A stretch of 64,000 nt of DNA from JBEKIK01 sp963845975 (GCA_963845975.1 CAWJUD010000002.1:124001-188000); one strand, 5' to 3'. Numbered from the stretch's first letter, positions 18,416 through 29,500 are shown. Notes: generated by a model not told the origin, from the letters alone. Numbers and translations are program-made.

Positions 18416-18701
18416 AACAATTACCCTTACAATACAAAAACGGCAAAAAACATGTCCAACCGTCCAGTTTTCGACGGGGGCCTTCGGACGATAATCTTAC
18501 CATGTTGATTTTTTTTGAAAATCGCAGCCCTTTATTAGATCTTGCCGTAAACCCATATTGCATTCGCTTTATATTCACCAAAAGCCCTTTTTTTACCGGA
18601 TTTCCTTGCTATAGTTGCCAGACGCCGGACGGTCTGATAAACTAGTCCCGATTCTAAAAAAGGCGTCCATAGCGCTTTCCCTGCCACAAAGCCATCCAGT
18701 C

Positions 18702-20125
18702 ATGTCTGACATCTTCATTACCGAAAACTTTTTATTGCAAAACGGCCAGGCGATCGAACTGTATCATCGTTTTGCCGAGAAAATGCCGATCATCGACTAT
18801 CATTGCCATCTGTCGCCGCGGGAAATCGCCGAGAACCGCAGTTTCGACAATCTCACGCAAATCTGGTTGGCGGGCGATCACTACAAATGGCGGGCCATGC
18901 GAACCGCCGGCGTGCCCGAACGCTTCATTACCGGCGATGCCTCGGACCGGGAAAAATTCCAAAAATGGGCCGAAACTGTGCCGCGATCCCTGCGCAATCC
19001 GCTTTATCATTGGACGCATCTGGAACTGAAACGACCCTTCGGCATAAGCGACCGGCTTTTGCATCCTCAAACGGCCGAAAGCATTTGGAACCAGTGCAAC
19101 GCCAAGTTGGCCCGGCCGGAATTCTCCTGCCGCGGAATCATGCGGCAGATGAACGTCGTGCTCTGCTGCACCACGGACGATCCCGCCGACAGCCTGGAAC
19201 ATCATGCCGCAATCGCCGCCGACGCCTCGTTTCCAGTCAAGGTATTGCCCGCCTTTAGGCCGGATAAGGCCATGGCCGTGGAAAATCCCGCGGCCTTTAA
19301 CTCCTGGGTGGAAAGATTGGCCGCGGCCGCCGGCATGGAAATAAACGACAATTTCACGCGGTTCATGGAAGCCTTGCACCGCCGCCACGATTTTTTCCAC
19401 AACATGGGTTGCCGGATTTCGGATCACGGCATCGAAAGGTTTAACGCCGAGGATTACACGGCCTCCGATATCAATGCCATTTTCCGCCGCGTTCGTTCCG
19501 GCGGCGCTCTTTCCGAAGATAAAATACTAAAATTCCGTTCGGCCATGCTTCACGAGTTGGCGATAATGGATCACGAAAAGGGCTGGACTCAACAGTACCG
19601 CTTCGGCGTGTTAAGGAACAACAACACCCGCATGTTCCAAGCCCTCGGGCCGGATACTGGTTTCGATTCCATCGGCGATTTCGAAATCGCCCGGCCGATG
19701 GTCAAATTTTTCGACCGCTTGGACCGAGACGACCGGCTGGCCAAAACCATCCTCTATAACATCAATCCCGCGGATAACGAAATTGTCGCCGCCATGATAG
19801 GCAACTACCAGGACGGCAGCGCCCCGGCAAAATGCAGTTCGGCAGCGCCTGGTGGTTCTTGGATCAAAAAGACGGCATGGAAAAACAGATCAACGCACTG
19901 TCGAACCTGGGGCTTTTGAGCCAATTCGTGGGCATGACGACCGACAGCCGCTCGTTCCTCTCCTATACCCGGCACGAATACTTCCGCCGCATCCTCTGCA
20001 ACCTCCTGGGCCAGGAAATGAAAGACGGCCTGCTGCCCGACGACATGGATATGATCGGCTCGATGGTCCAGGACATCTGCTGCCGCAACGCCGCTAGGTA
20101 TTTTGGCTTTGATGTCCCTGTGTAG
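18702..20125 (+). CDS. uxaC: Glucuronate isomerase (frame break near 19827)
   Basis: Interconverts glucuronate/galacturonate and fructuronate/tagaturonate, the first step of uronate catabolism. The metal-binding pair is in 'DYHCHLSP' (His34, His36), and 'FGVLRNNNTRMF' and 'TDSRSFLSYTRHEYFRRILCN' are diagnostic. The ATG at 18702 is preferred over the in-frame start 29 codons upstream, because family proteins begin at this point. The frame breaks at about 19824-19830: one extra G in 'gccccggcaaa' gives 'APGKMQFGSAWWF' and a 474-residue chain, the normal length. No other uronate gene is adjacent. Confidence 0.9.
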
Positions 20126-20183
20126 GGGGATTGGGGGATATGCTAATTATGTATATATAAACCAGCCATGAAATGGATTATTA

Positions 20184-20319
20184 AGAGCCTATCCCAAAAC
20201 AGATGCGTCATTCTGAGCGAAGCGAAGAATCTGGGTGAAGAAAGATGGGAAATACTGGCAATATATCACATACAGCGAGATCCTTCGCTTCGCTCAGGAT
20301 GACTTTTGGGATAGGTTCT
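20184..20319. mobile_element. 136-bp MITE-like element
   Basis: Terminal repeats AGAGCCTATCCCAAAA (20184-20199) and TTTTGGGATAGGTTCT (20304-20319) match at 15 of 16 positions. Inner arms 'GAGCGAAGCGAAGAATCT' and 'CCTTCGCTTCGCTC' form a second inverted pair. It has no coding capacity. Confidence 0.75.
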
Positions 20320-20976
20320 AAATACAAAATAAGCGCGAACCTTTTTCTGTTTTATGTGACTACTCTAATATCCTTTATCTGGTCTTAGGGAAAAAATACC
20401 CCAATTTTTTAGCGACCTGACGTTAAGTTGAGTTAATCGGTCAACATCAAGACAAAATAATCGCCCAAATAGTAGAAAGAATAGACAAATTCGTATTTTG
20501 TGCGTATACTAACACAAAGGTGACGTGGCCGGCGTTTCGATAAATGAAAAGCGGCCGCATGGTTGTTTAATTTTTCTATCCGCTATTTCGCGCCTAGCGC
20601 AACGATCTGAAAGGGATCAAAAATGGATCGCTACATTTCCGCCATTATCCGTGGATTCTCTATTCTTCTTGGTGTCAACTGCCGGGAGAACCGCGTTAGT
20701 GGTTTGGCGATTCAGGATTCCTGTCTTAGTTCGCTGGTGCGCGCTCTGGGATTGCGCCACGGCAGTTTGGCCGGCTTACATGTGGCTGTAACAGCCCGCG
20801 TTAGCACGGCCAACTGGCGTCCAGCCGGAATGGCGCGGCATGTTTCGGGAAAATAAAGCCTGACCTCCCCGAATCATAAAACTCCTTCCCCTGCCGCCAC
20901 GAACGGCAAAAGGCGTTCGATAGCCTTTTTACCGTCTCCGCCGGCTCTAGAGTTTGTTCGCGTCCCAATTATTTTA
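20320..20976. other. 650-bp region without a supported gene
   Basis: Between the MITE and the sigma factor. It is AT-rich to about 20520 and GC-richer after. A 77-codon frame at 20623-20856 exists but has no recognisable motif or ribosome site. Nothing else stands out. Confidence 0.35.
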
Positions 20977-21003
20977 GTGGTTCTTTTAAACGGAAATACA
21001 ATC

Positions 21004-21582
21004 ATGACTACCCAATATGCCCCGATCACTCAAACCGATACGCCCCTGGCCCAAACCGTTTACGCCGCTAAGCGCGGCGACCGGAAGGCATTCGGCCGGC
21101 TGGTCGAGAATTTCGAGCGGGCGGTCTATGCCACGGCCTACCGCCGGCTGAACAATCACGCCGACGCCCAGGAACTCTGCCAGGAGGTGTTCCTCCAGGC
21201 GATGCGAAAAATCGATCAACTCGACGACCCCCGCTGCTTCGGCGGCTGGCTCCGCTCGATTGCCGACCGCATGGCTATAAACCGCATGATGCGCCGTGGG
21301 CCGAGCACCTCGGCCGACACCGACCTGTTGAAGTCTGATTGCGTCGAACTCCGCACGCCTCTGGTGGTCCTGCTCCAGTGCGAGCGCGAAGACCAGGTCC
21401 GCCGCGGCCTGCGCCGCCTCCGCGCCATGGATCGCGAAACTCTCGTGGCCTTTTATTTCGACGGCCGATCGATAAACGAGATGTCCAAAAAATTTGATAC
21501 CCCGGTGGGCACGATCAAGCGCCGCCTGCACGTCGCCCGAAAACGACTGGCCAAGGAACTCGAAACCCTCTCCCCCGCGTAG
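21004..21582 (+). CDS. RNA polymerase sigma factor, ECF family
   Basis: 192 residues from the ATG at 21004; nine extra upstream codons are open but look unnatural. Region 2 is at about 28-95 ('LVENFERAVYATAYRRLNNHADAQELCQEVFLQAM', then 'FGGWLRSIADRMAINRMM'). Region 4 is at about 130-185 with the helix-turn-helix 'SINEMSKKFDTPVGTIKRRLHVARKRL'. No anti-sigma gene follows; the next gene is convergent. The target promoters cannot be inferred. Confidence 0.9.
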   Translation: MTTQYAPITQTDTPLAQTVYAAKRGDRKAFGRLVENFERAVYATAYRRLNNHADAQELCQEVFLQAMRKIDQLDDPRCFGGWLRSIADRMAINRMMRRGPSTSADTDLLKSDCVELRTPLVVLLQCEREDQVRRGLRRLRAMDRETLVAFYFDGRSINEMSKKFDTPVGTIKRRLHVARKRLAKELETLSPA

Positions 21583-21596
21583 CTCAACCATTTAGT

Positions 21597-21616
21597 CCCC
21601 GGTGAAGACACCGGGG
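21597..21616. repeat. Hairpin repeat CCCCGGTG/CACCGGGG
   Basis: Perfect 8-bp arms around AAGA, just after the sigma factor stop. A decayed relative (AGCCCCCGATGAACACACCG) lies at 58092-58111. It may double as a terminator, but no T-run follows. Confidence 0.65.
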
Positions 21617-21738
21617 GCTTTGGTTGGGTAAATTCGCCGGGGGCTTGGCTGGTTTAATACACTGGGGATTTGTATAGCCGAGACCATTGGTCGCGCTGAT
21701 TAGTATCGGCCATATCACGCATTGAATTCGATGCGCGA

Positions 21739-24700
21739 TTATTTTATATCATACTGATATCCGCTCATCCTTCGGACATCGGGGCAAACTTCTTCGCCGA
21801 AAATAGTTTGAGTATTATATTTGGCCGGAATACTGCCGTCGGGCATGGTGATTTCCACGCGATAATAGCCTGGCGGGACTCCCTTGGGATCGCCGGGATT
21901 GACGGGTTCGGTTATCTCGACGCTGCCGTCCGGCCCCGTCGGATTCGTGCCTGTGCATTCCGGCAAGTTGCCCATAAACTTTTCCGGCACGAATTTAACC
22001 TCGGCGCCGGCTAGAGGTTTGCCGTTGCGGGTTACTTGGGCAATAACTCCGCCAATGCGAGCGACCTTGGTTTGCTGCCAGGCTTTAATCCGGGCAGTGA
22101 TATCGGCGGCTGTAACGCCTTTTTCCTTGGTCGATTTAAAATTCGCCATGGCCTGGGCTGAAGCTAATGACGGCACTTTATCCAACTCTGCCCCGCTTAT
22201 TTTGCCGTCATGATTTGCATCGTAAAGCTTTATGGCCTCTTGCCCGGCGGCATCGGCATCGATCTCGTGAAGATAAAATCGCCGCGGTTGAGATTGCTGT
22301 TCTTTAATCGCCGATTTATTAGTTGTGGTTGCACCTTCTGCCTGATCCGAACTGATATCGAAATCCGGAGCCTGCGATATTCTTACATCCGGGGCGATTT
22401 CCAGACCATAAATGGTTTGCGTATTGTATTTTGCTGGGATATCTTCTCCGGGCTTGGTAATTTCCACTGAGTAAAATCCCGGCGCAACGCCCTTCGGATC
22501 ATTTGGACCAAACGGTATGCTCATCATTGCCAACCCGTCTTTATCGGTTGTGCCGGCGGCGGTTATAAATTCCTTGCCCAGGAAATCCTCCGGCACGAAT
22601 TTAACTTCCGCGCCTTCGACCGGTTTGCCATCGCGGGTTATTTTACAGGGAATCCCTCCTATCCGGGCAATCTTGGTGGCCTGCCAGGCTTTGATGTGCG
22701 CGGCGATTTCATCGGCTGTTATGCCTTTGTCTTTGTTCGTGTGCATCATTCCCATCGCCGCTTTTAACGCCGGGACCTTGTCCAACTCCGCGCCGCTAAT
22801 CTTGCCGTCCTTATTGGCGTCGTATTTTTCCAGGGCCTTTTTTCCTGCAGCCGCCGCATCGATATTGGGTGGATAAATTCGCTCTTGCTGTGGCTGTAGT
22901 GATTGTTGATCTCCAGCCGCAGGTTTATCTTCTCCACTTTCCGCGGATTGAATCCGCACCAATTTTAGCCGCACTGGCAAACTGCCGCTGTTCAATGCGT
23001 CGGCCAGATCGGTAACTTCCTGCTTTGTGAATGATCCCTGAATCACGCCGTGATCCAGGATTGTAGACATAAGCGAAGGCGCGGAATACAATTTACCGTC
23101 CAAAATGATTCCCAATCGCCGAGAAAATCCCGTCTTTTCATCAGGTGTATTTTCGCCGGTCAACGCGCCGAATAGTTTGCCTCCTTGAGGATTCAATGCA
23201 AATTCGACGTCAGGACGTCCGCTTTGGTCCGTGCCGACGTTGACCTTGTTCAATAAATCGCCCGTCATGTTGTATTTGTCCTGAACCACAAGGATCTCGG
23301 TCACTTTATTATCGCCTACAGCTCGTTCCCGTTTGGCAATAGACGGAATATTGAAATCCCTCTCTCGTCCTTCCGCGATATACACCCACCAGGCCTCGCG
23401 ATTGCCCTCGGAATCTTTTATTTCTTTGTTGTCCGGTTCCTTTAGAGCGCGCTCGATCAACAATTTATTGTCATGTTCATTGGCCAGGATGCGGAATTCA
23501 AGCGTTCCGGGCCGTTCCAGCAGCCGTATCACACGATTTGCCTCCGCTGCACTGCTATTTAGCACGGCAATTTCAATATTCAAGTGTTCAACAAGCCGAA
23601 CCCGGGCTATCTTCTTCGCGCCTGTATTTATTCTCCGCTCGATCACGTTCAAAATCTTGTCCATATCCGCACCTGGAAATCCGCCCGGGGCCGATTTGGG
23701 ATCGATTTCATAAATCAATACCGGCCCCTTTGGCTCGACCTGCGATTGAGCACTGGTCGCCCCACGCTTCTCGACAGGCGCAGCTTTATCAGACAAAACC
23801 ACTTGCACGTCCGTCTTCTGCCCGGGTTGTAGCGATACATTGCGGAACTCGACCCATTTATAAGGACGGCTTTGGAAACGGAATTGCTTGATTTGCTCGA
23901 GTGGCAAATTTGAAAAAGTAGCAGTCATCTGAACAATATCGCCTACGAAACCATCGTGCATACTCGACGCCGTGTATTCCTTTCCCTTGTCATCCACGGC
24001 AACGATGCGTTTTTCGCCATCAACCTTGCCATAGGCAACCGTTGCAACAACAGTCTTATCTGCCTTTTCGACCGGTTCGGAAAATACAACTCCCCGGTCG
24101 ATAGGATACATGTGTAAACCGGTGTCGCCCTGATTGCGTTCAGCCGTGGTCCCCCACGGACCATTAGCCACCCCAAAACGAACGATCCCAGCGGCCGGCC
24201 TATCAAGGAATATCACAGCAGCGGCATGAAGATCACCCGTGTAATTGTCGAGAAGCTTTGGATATTCCCTTTCGATAGAATGACGTTTTGGCTCGAATTC
24301 TATTTGTGTGCCCACCGATTCCGAGGGCATATTATGCAATAAAACTGCAAATTCGCGAACAACATGCGGCTGGTCGCGATACGGCTGGTGGATAGTGACA
24401 TCACCCTTCAAAGAGTCATACGGGCGATCGGCCAACGGCGAACCGTCCGGCCTCCACCACGGGCGGTCTTTTGACGGATTCTCGGAAACACCCAGCAATT
24501 CGACCGTGATGCCGCTGGGCAGCCGGGCCTCGAAAGTTTTTTTTGATTCGTCTTGCGTAACCTTTGATGATTGATCTTCGGCAAGTGCTGATCTGGAATT
24601 TCCCGGCCCACGCACTCCGGCGACAAACAGTCCGCACAACAGCACTGAGCCGATTGTTGCCAATCGCACAAAAGGTGAAAGCTGATCGATACGGAATTTG

Positions 24701-25743
24701 GAATCTCTGAGCATGGCAATTCTCCTCAAAAATGTGTTTTGTGTAGGGAGAAACGTGCGGGCAGGCCACAACAGCGGCCGCTCCTGCTTTCGCAAGGCAA
24801 GTTCCGCGATCGTGGTCAAATACTGCCGCTGCCCACCGGAAACACCCGCCGCCGCCGCATCGGCCGCCAATTCCTGCTCCAAGCGCAAACGGTTCATCAG
24901 CCAATGCACAAGCGGATGATAAAAGTGCAGCATTAGTCCGAATTGCCCGCAGAGTAGCGCCAGAAAATCCTGGCTCCGTGCATGGGCGATCTCGTGGGCT
25001 AAAACGGCATGACGCTGATCGCCGGTCCATGTCTCCCAATCGAAGGGCAAAAGGATTACCGGACTCAGCCAGCCCACAGTGGCCGCCGTAACCAGATCGT
25101 CGCAATGGCGGACCTCGACTAGGCGGCGACAACCTAGCTTTGCGCGTAGCATATCGACCAGTTCCAACAGCTTACCGTCAAGCACCGGCCGGCTGCGAAG
25201 AAGTTGCCGGCGCACTGCCATCACGCCCAGCACAAGCCATCCCAGTCCGCAAATCATGGCGCTAAGCACAATCATCGCCACTACGGCCGGCCAGCGCCAG
25301 GCCTTTGCCGATTCAGCCCCTTGTGGTTGGGAAGGTTCTTCGTCAAGTGCCTGCCAAAAAAATACAGCGCCAGAGGATCGGGTTTCTCTCACCCCCGGCC
25401 CCTCTTTCAATGGGAGAGGGGAGTTTGCGATTGAATCTCCCGCAAGTTGGCCAGCGGAGTTATGCGACATTTTCTGAGCTGAGTCATCGGTCGGAGCTGA
25501 GGGACTATTCGCCGGTGCAACGGCCGATTGTGCTGAGGTGTAAAATCGATGTATAGACCATCGCGGCCATGGACTTAGCGCCAAAAGCGACAAAATCACA
25601 ACCATTAACAGACCGGTGAGCACGACAGGCTCGGCCGCAGCAGGACGCATCCGCCTGAGCAAAATGTACAGGCCGCTTGCCAGCAAGCCGATCAGCGTAA
25701 CTTGCACTGCGCACCACGTGAGCGCGATTCCAATGGTATTCAT
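21739..25743 (-). CDS. BlaR1/MecR1-type M56 metallopeptidase fused to SecD-like, EF-hand and transthyretin-like modules
   Basis: 1334 residues. Membrane spans lie at about 5-30, 38-57, 152-175 and 360-378. The M56 protease domain holds HEIAH (250-254) with the downstream Glu in 'EQELAADAAAAG'. After the last span comes an exported part: an unrecognised domain (about 405-650), a region resembling the SecD periplasmic head (about 676-930; 'IERRINTGAKKIARVR...IEIAVL', 'RPGTLEFRILAN', 'GRRLGIILDGKLYSAP'-like order), then two units. Each unit pairs an EF-hand-like loop (DANKDGKISGAE; DANHDGKISGAE) with a beta domain ('VTRNGKPLAGAEVKFVPE'). A repeat inserts residues about 104-125 in frame. The gene overlaps blaI by 4 bp. 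Likely role: signal-triggered cleavage of the BlaI-type repressor; the ligand is unknown. Confidence 0.82.
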   Translation of the reverse strand: MNTIGIALTWCAVQVTLIGLLASGLYILLRRMRPAAAEPVVLTGLLMVVILSLLALSPWPRWSIHRFYTSAQSAVAPANSPSAPTDDSAQKMSHNSAGQLAGDSIANSPLPLKEGPGVRETRSSGAVFFWQALDEEPSQPQGAESAKAWRWPAVVAMIVLSAMICGLGWLVLGVMAVRRQLLRSRPVLDGKLLELVDMLRAKLGCRRLVEVRHCDDLVTAATVGWLSPVILLPFDWETWTGDQRHAVLAHEIAHARSQDFLALLCGQFGLMLHFYHPLVHWLMNRLRLEQELAADAAAAGVSGGQRQYLTTIAELALRKQERPLLWPARTFLPTQNTFLRRIAMLRDSKFRIDQLSPFVRLATIGSVLLCGLFVAGVRGPGNSRSALAEDQSSKVTQDESKKTFEARLPSGITVELLGVSENPSKDRPWWRPDGSPLADRPYDSLKGDVTIHQPYRDQPHVVREFAVLLHNMPSESVGTQIEFEPKRHSIEREYPKLLDNYTGDLHAAAVIFLDRPAAGIVRFGVANGPWGTTAERNQGDTGLHMYPIDRGVVFSEPVEKADKTVVATVAYGKVDGEKRIVAVDDKGKEYTASSMHDGFVGDIVQMTATFSNLPLEQIKQFRFQSRPYKWVEFRNVSLQPGQKTDVQVVLSDKAAPVEKRGATSAQSQVEPKGPVLIYEIDPKSAPGGFPGADMDKILNVIERRINTGAKKIARVRLVEHLNIEIAVLNSSAAEANRVIRLLERPGTLEFRILANEHDNKLLIERALKEPDNKEIKDSEGNREAWWVYIAEGRERDFNIPSIAKRERAVGDNKVTEILVVQDKYNMTGDLLNKVNVGTDQSGRPDVEFALNPQGGKLFGALTGENTPDEKTGFSRRLGIILDGKLYSAPSLMSTILDHGVIQGSFTKQEVTDLADALNSGSLPVRLKLVRIQSAESGEDKPAAGDQQSLQPQQERIYPPNIDAAAAGKKALEKYDANKDGKISGAELDKVPALKAAMGMMHTNKDKGITADEIAAHIKAWQATKIARIGGIPCKITRDGKPVEGAEVKFVPEDFLGKEFITAAGTTDKDGLAMMSIPFGPNDPKGVAPGFYSVEITKPGEDIPAKYNTQTIYGLEIAPDVRISQAPDFDISSDQAEGATTTNKSAIKEQQSQPRRFYLHEIDADAAGQEAIKLYDANHDGKISGAELDKVPSLASAQAMANFKSTKEKGVTAADITARIKAWQQTKVARIGGVIAQVTRNGKPLAGAEVKFVPEKFMGNLPECTGTNPTGPDGSVEITEPVNPGDPKGVPPGYYRVEITMPDGSIPAKYNTQTIFGEEVCPDVRRMSGYQYDIK
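25386..25423. repeat. 'CTCTCACCCCC...GGGAGAGGGGAG' palindrome inside the M56 gene
   Basis: Same family as 3766-3800. Read in frame on the minus strand it gives 'NSPLPLKEGPGVRET', in the loop between the second and third membrane spans, where length seems tolerated. Confidence 0.75.
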
Positions 25744-26123
25744 TGCTTTTCTCCCCGGAGTATTGCCTCCAGAACGGACCGTTCCTTGGCGGTTAGTTTG
25801 CGTTCCTCCACAAGCCGCAAGAGCAATTGTTCTCTGGATCCGCGAAAGACCCGCTCCACAAGGTCGCCCAAGATGCTTCGCGACACTTCTTCATAACTGC
25901 GGACCGGTCGATATTGAAAGGGGCGCTCGTTGTTGATTTGCTCTAAAAATCCTTTTTCGCTGAGGATGCGGACCAGAGTGGCCACGGTGGTATAGGCCAG
26001 GTCGCGGCCCGCGGCAGCCAGTTGTTCGCGTATTTCCGCCGCGGTCGACGGGCCCACGGTCCAGAAGACGTGCATCACTTCCAACTCACGCTCGGTAAGT
26101 TCTTTGGCAGAGGGCCGGGCCAT
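25740..26123 (-). CDS. BlaI/MecI family transcriptional repressor
   Basis: 127 residues. The N-terminal winged helix-turn-helix is visible as 'LTERELEVMHVFWTVGPSTAAEIREQL' and 'AYTTVATLVRILSEKGFL'. The C-terminal helices (about 85-127) serve for dimerisation and are where BlaR1-activated cleavage occurs in the family. The stop overlaps the M56 start (ATGA), the classic repressor-sensor pairing. AGGAG lies nine bases before the ATG. It most likely represses its own operon; a promoter is visible at 26216-26243. Confidence 0.92.
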   Translation of the reverse strand: MARPSAKELTERELEVMHVFWTVGPSTAAEIREQLAAAGRDLAYTTVATLVRILSEKGFLEQINNERPFQYRPVRSYEEVSRSILGDLVERVFRGSREQLLLRLVEERKLTAKERSVLEAILRGEKQ

Positions 26124-26215
26124 GAAAAGAATCTCCTTTCTCGCCCTGTTTTATGGCGTTGGCCAAAGGTCATTAACAGGTTCGTTATGATATTTGGTTA
26201 TTTAGATTTGGTTTT

Positions 26216-26243
26216 ATAGTAGCATGTTTGGCGTAATTGTCAA
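26216..26243 (-). promoter_or_regulatory. Sigma-70-type promoter of the blaI-M56 operon
   Basis: On the minus strand TTGACA (26238-26243) is followed after 16 bases by TACTAT (26216-26221). The sequence downstream contains a direct repeat, ATTTGGTTAT/ATTTGGTTTTAT (on +, about 26193-26217), which could be the repressor site. Confidence 0.6.
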
Positions 26244-26493
26244 TAGGCTTTTTTCAAAAGACCAGGGGCCGGAGACGCGGGGCAGGGGGGAAAGGCAAGA
26301 TAGTCTGAAGGGCTCAGACGTGGGGAATTAAGCGATAAGCACGGTATACGGCGTAAAACGGCAAATCGCGCAACTTTTTACGGCTGTTCAAGTTGCATTT
26401 TGAAATTTGCGACTTTCAATTTGCATTTAAAAATACCCCACGCGGATCACGCGCTCAGCTTTCGACACAAAGATTTTATCCCCCCGTCCCTCA
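26244..26493. other. Intergenic region between the blaI promoter and the secretin terminator
   Basis: No gene is supported on either strand. The stretch is mixed in composition, with a short G-run near 26285. Confidence 0.35.
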
Positions 26494-26537
26494 AGAAAAA
26501 TAGCCGTCGCCGGCTCGGGGGGCAAGACGGCGACGGC
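26494..26537 (-). terminator. Intrinsic terminator of the secretin operon
   Basis: Perfect arms GCCGTCGCCG (26503-26512) and CGGCGACGGC (26528-26537). On the minus strand the hairpin is followed by TATTTTTCTTG. It is 48 bp beyond the secretin stop. Confidence 0.75.
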
Positions 26538-26584
26538 ACCGGGAGGACAATCAACACACAGGGGTGAATTGTCAATAACGCTCT

Positions 26585-29500
26585 TTACGGCGCTGTGACG
26601 CCGAGTTTCTCTTCCTCCTCTTCTTGGATAATGATCCGCGGGGTGACCATCATCATCAAACTTTGGGTTTCGCGGCCGACGCCCACATTCTTGAACAAAC
26701 GGTCTAAATAAGGGATTTTGTTAAGGATGGGGACGCCGAATTCGTTGCGGCCTTCGCTGAGCCGCTTGATTCCGCCTAAAAGCACCGTTCCGCCGTCCGG
26801 CACGCTGACCGTGGTGGTAACGGATACGAAGGAGAAGCTGGGCAACTGGACCGTAACGCCCGAGGTCGTCCTGGTCGAATTATTGTTATTTTTGGTGGCA
26901 TCGTTGGGAGTGGTTTGGATGCCTTCACGCGTGGTATCGGTCGTGGTGCTTGTCGAACCGCTGAATGTAAAGGTGTTGACCGTTCCGATATGGCTGAAGA
27001 AGGGCACGATCGTCAGCCGCACGAATCGCCGATCATTGGAAATGACCGCCTGCACGGACATGAACGTGCCTTCGGACAACACGACAATCACCGGCTGTTG
27101 CGCCGCGGCAAAGTCGCCTACCACGGGAATCACACTGATCACGAAGGGATTTTGCGTCTGATCGAAGACCGATGCCTGTTGCCCGTTAAACAAGGTAACC
27201 TTGGGGGCTTGCAACACGTTGGTGCGCCTGTCGCCTTGAGCGGCGTTGATGAAAAAGTACGCCTCGATGTCGCTAAGGATGGCGAATCCCACCTGGGCGC
27301 CGGCTGTGGCGTCGAAACCGCCGAATTGCGGGACCGACAAGCCGAAGCTGTTCTGGGTGAATGGAATATCCAGATCCGCGGTATACACCGACGCCGTGTT
27401 CCCCGGCCCCGTCGTCCCCACGACCGCGCTTGTGCCGCGATCCGAGTCGAGGGTGTCGAAGACCGGTTCTTGCGGCGGGGCGCCCGCCGGATTGCCGGCC
27501 ACCACCACCGACCCGAAACCAGCCGTCTGGTTCTTGGCGTTGTCGTGGATATTAAAGTCGAAATTCACGCCGATCCGTTCAAAGAAATTGTCGGTAAGAG
27601 TTATGAAGCGGACCTCAATGGTCACCTGCAAATCTTGCATGCGGCGCAACTGTTCCAAGAGGTCCACTATTTCTTCGTGAACGTCCTGGGTTTGGCTGAC
27701 AACGATGCTGAGGTTGGTTTCGAAAGGCTCGATCGAGCCCGGCCCGCCCACGCTGTCCCAGGTGCTCGGTTTCACCGTGCCGGTGATCAAATTGATCAGA
27801 CTGTCGAAGTCCGCTTGCGTGCCGCCGCCCAATCCCCCCGGACCAAATCCGAGGGGTTGCTGCGGTTGGTTGTGCGGGCCTCCGGCCGGATGGGGCGACG
27901 TGATCTGTGAAAGCACGCTCGGATTGATTATTCCCGAGCCATTCTTGCCGTCCCGGCTGGCCACCACTCCCAGCGGCGTGCCGCTGGAACCAAAAGGCGT
28001 ATTGTTGTTGCCCCCAAAACCAATTGCACCCATGGCGTTGTTATAAGCCGCGCTTAAGCCCATGGGCATGGGCACGAAGTTTGGAATCGGCACCACCAGG
28101 TCGGCCACGTTATAAGTAACCGGGTACACCTGGTTGTCGCGGAGTTGTTCGCTGGTGATCTTGAGCACCTCGTCCTTGATGACGTAGCTTAGGTGCAGCG
28201 GTTGAAGGATCAAGTTCAACGCGCTCTTGAGCATGATTTCGTGGCGCACTTCGATGGTTACGGGTGTATCGGTGGTCACGCCTTCCTCGGCCAGGCCTTT
28301 CGGATCGAGATACAGGTTGATTTCGGCGATCTTGCTCAAGTAATCGACGACCTTGCTCAATGGCGCGTTGGTAAAGTCCAGCGAGACCGGCGTCTTCAGT
28401 TTCTTTTGAATTTCAATTTCCCGTTCGGTAAGATTGCGGCGGTGCTCGGCTTGCGCCAGTTTTGCGCGGTTCTTGGTCAGGTCGCCCCAAGTCTTGGCGT
28501 CGGGCATTACATAGGGATGCTGATCGTCGAAAGGAATGCTGGATTCGTCCACTCTGTTTAAGGCCGTCCAGAATCCTTCTTCCTTCTTATCGCGCAAGGC
28601 GTTATTGCTCGTTACCCGGTACAAAAACTTGGCGTCGGTAAGAAGTTGTTGGGTGACCGGATTGTTCGGATCGAGTTCGGCCGCCTGTTTGGCCGCTATT
28701 TGGGCCTCTTCGTAGCGCTGTTCGTCGCGCAGCCGGTTGAACTCGTCGATCTTCTGGGCGATTTTTTCTTTTGTCTCTTGCTTCACGCGCGCTTCGCGTT
28801 CGATATCCTGGCGAGTGTGATTGTTCTTTTCCGCCAAATCCAAACGCGGCTGATTCTCATCGACATATTGCTTGATTTCGCCGATCGCGCGGTCCGCTCT
28901 TCGCAGTAACTGATCGCGCGCGCCCGGTTCCAAACCCGCTTGTTCCACTTTTTTGCGGCCTTCCTCCAGGAGGCTCAAGGCCCCTTTCGGATCGGATTCG
29001 CGCATCGCCCGGGCGTTCGCTTCCAGATGGGCCAGGTCCGCGGCGACTTGCCGGGCCAGGACCTGCTGCCGGGCGGCCGTCTCGTCGAGCAAACTGGGTA
29101 ATTGTCCGCCCGATTGGGCCGCGCTATGCTGCGCCGGACTTGAAAGCAACTGCAAATGATCCTGCAAACGCTGCGCGACTGCCGGATCCAATTCGTTCTT
29201 GCGCGCGGCGGCCTGGAGGAAAAGCTGATACGCCCGATCCCTGTCGTGGGCCCTGAGCGCCGCTTCGCCTTGTTGGAACAAACTCAATGCCGAACCGGAT
29301 GGCGCTTCGCGATTGACCGCGCCCTGCGCGGGAATCGCCTCCGGCGAAATCGTCGGCGGAGAGGGCATCGCCGAGGCGCCGTTTTGAGCTAAATTATATC
29401 GCGGGGCCGATCGAGACCCGGATTGTCCGGCCGCGGCCGTGACGTTCCGCGTCGGATCGTTCGCAGGATCGTACACCGCCGCTGATGCCGTGTGCTTCGC

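Noticed and set aside
20623..20856. 77-codon plus-strand frame
   Set aside because: No ribosome site, no recognisable motif and it overlaps another equally poor frame at 20525-20791.
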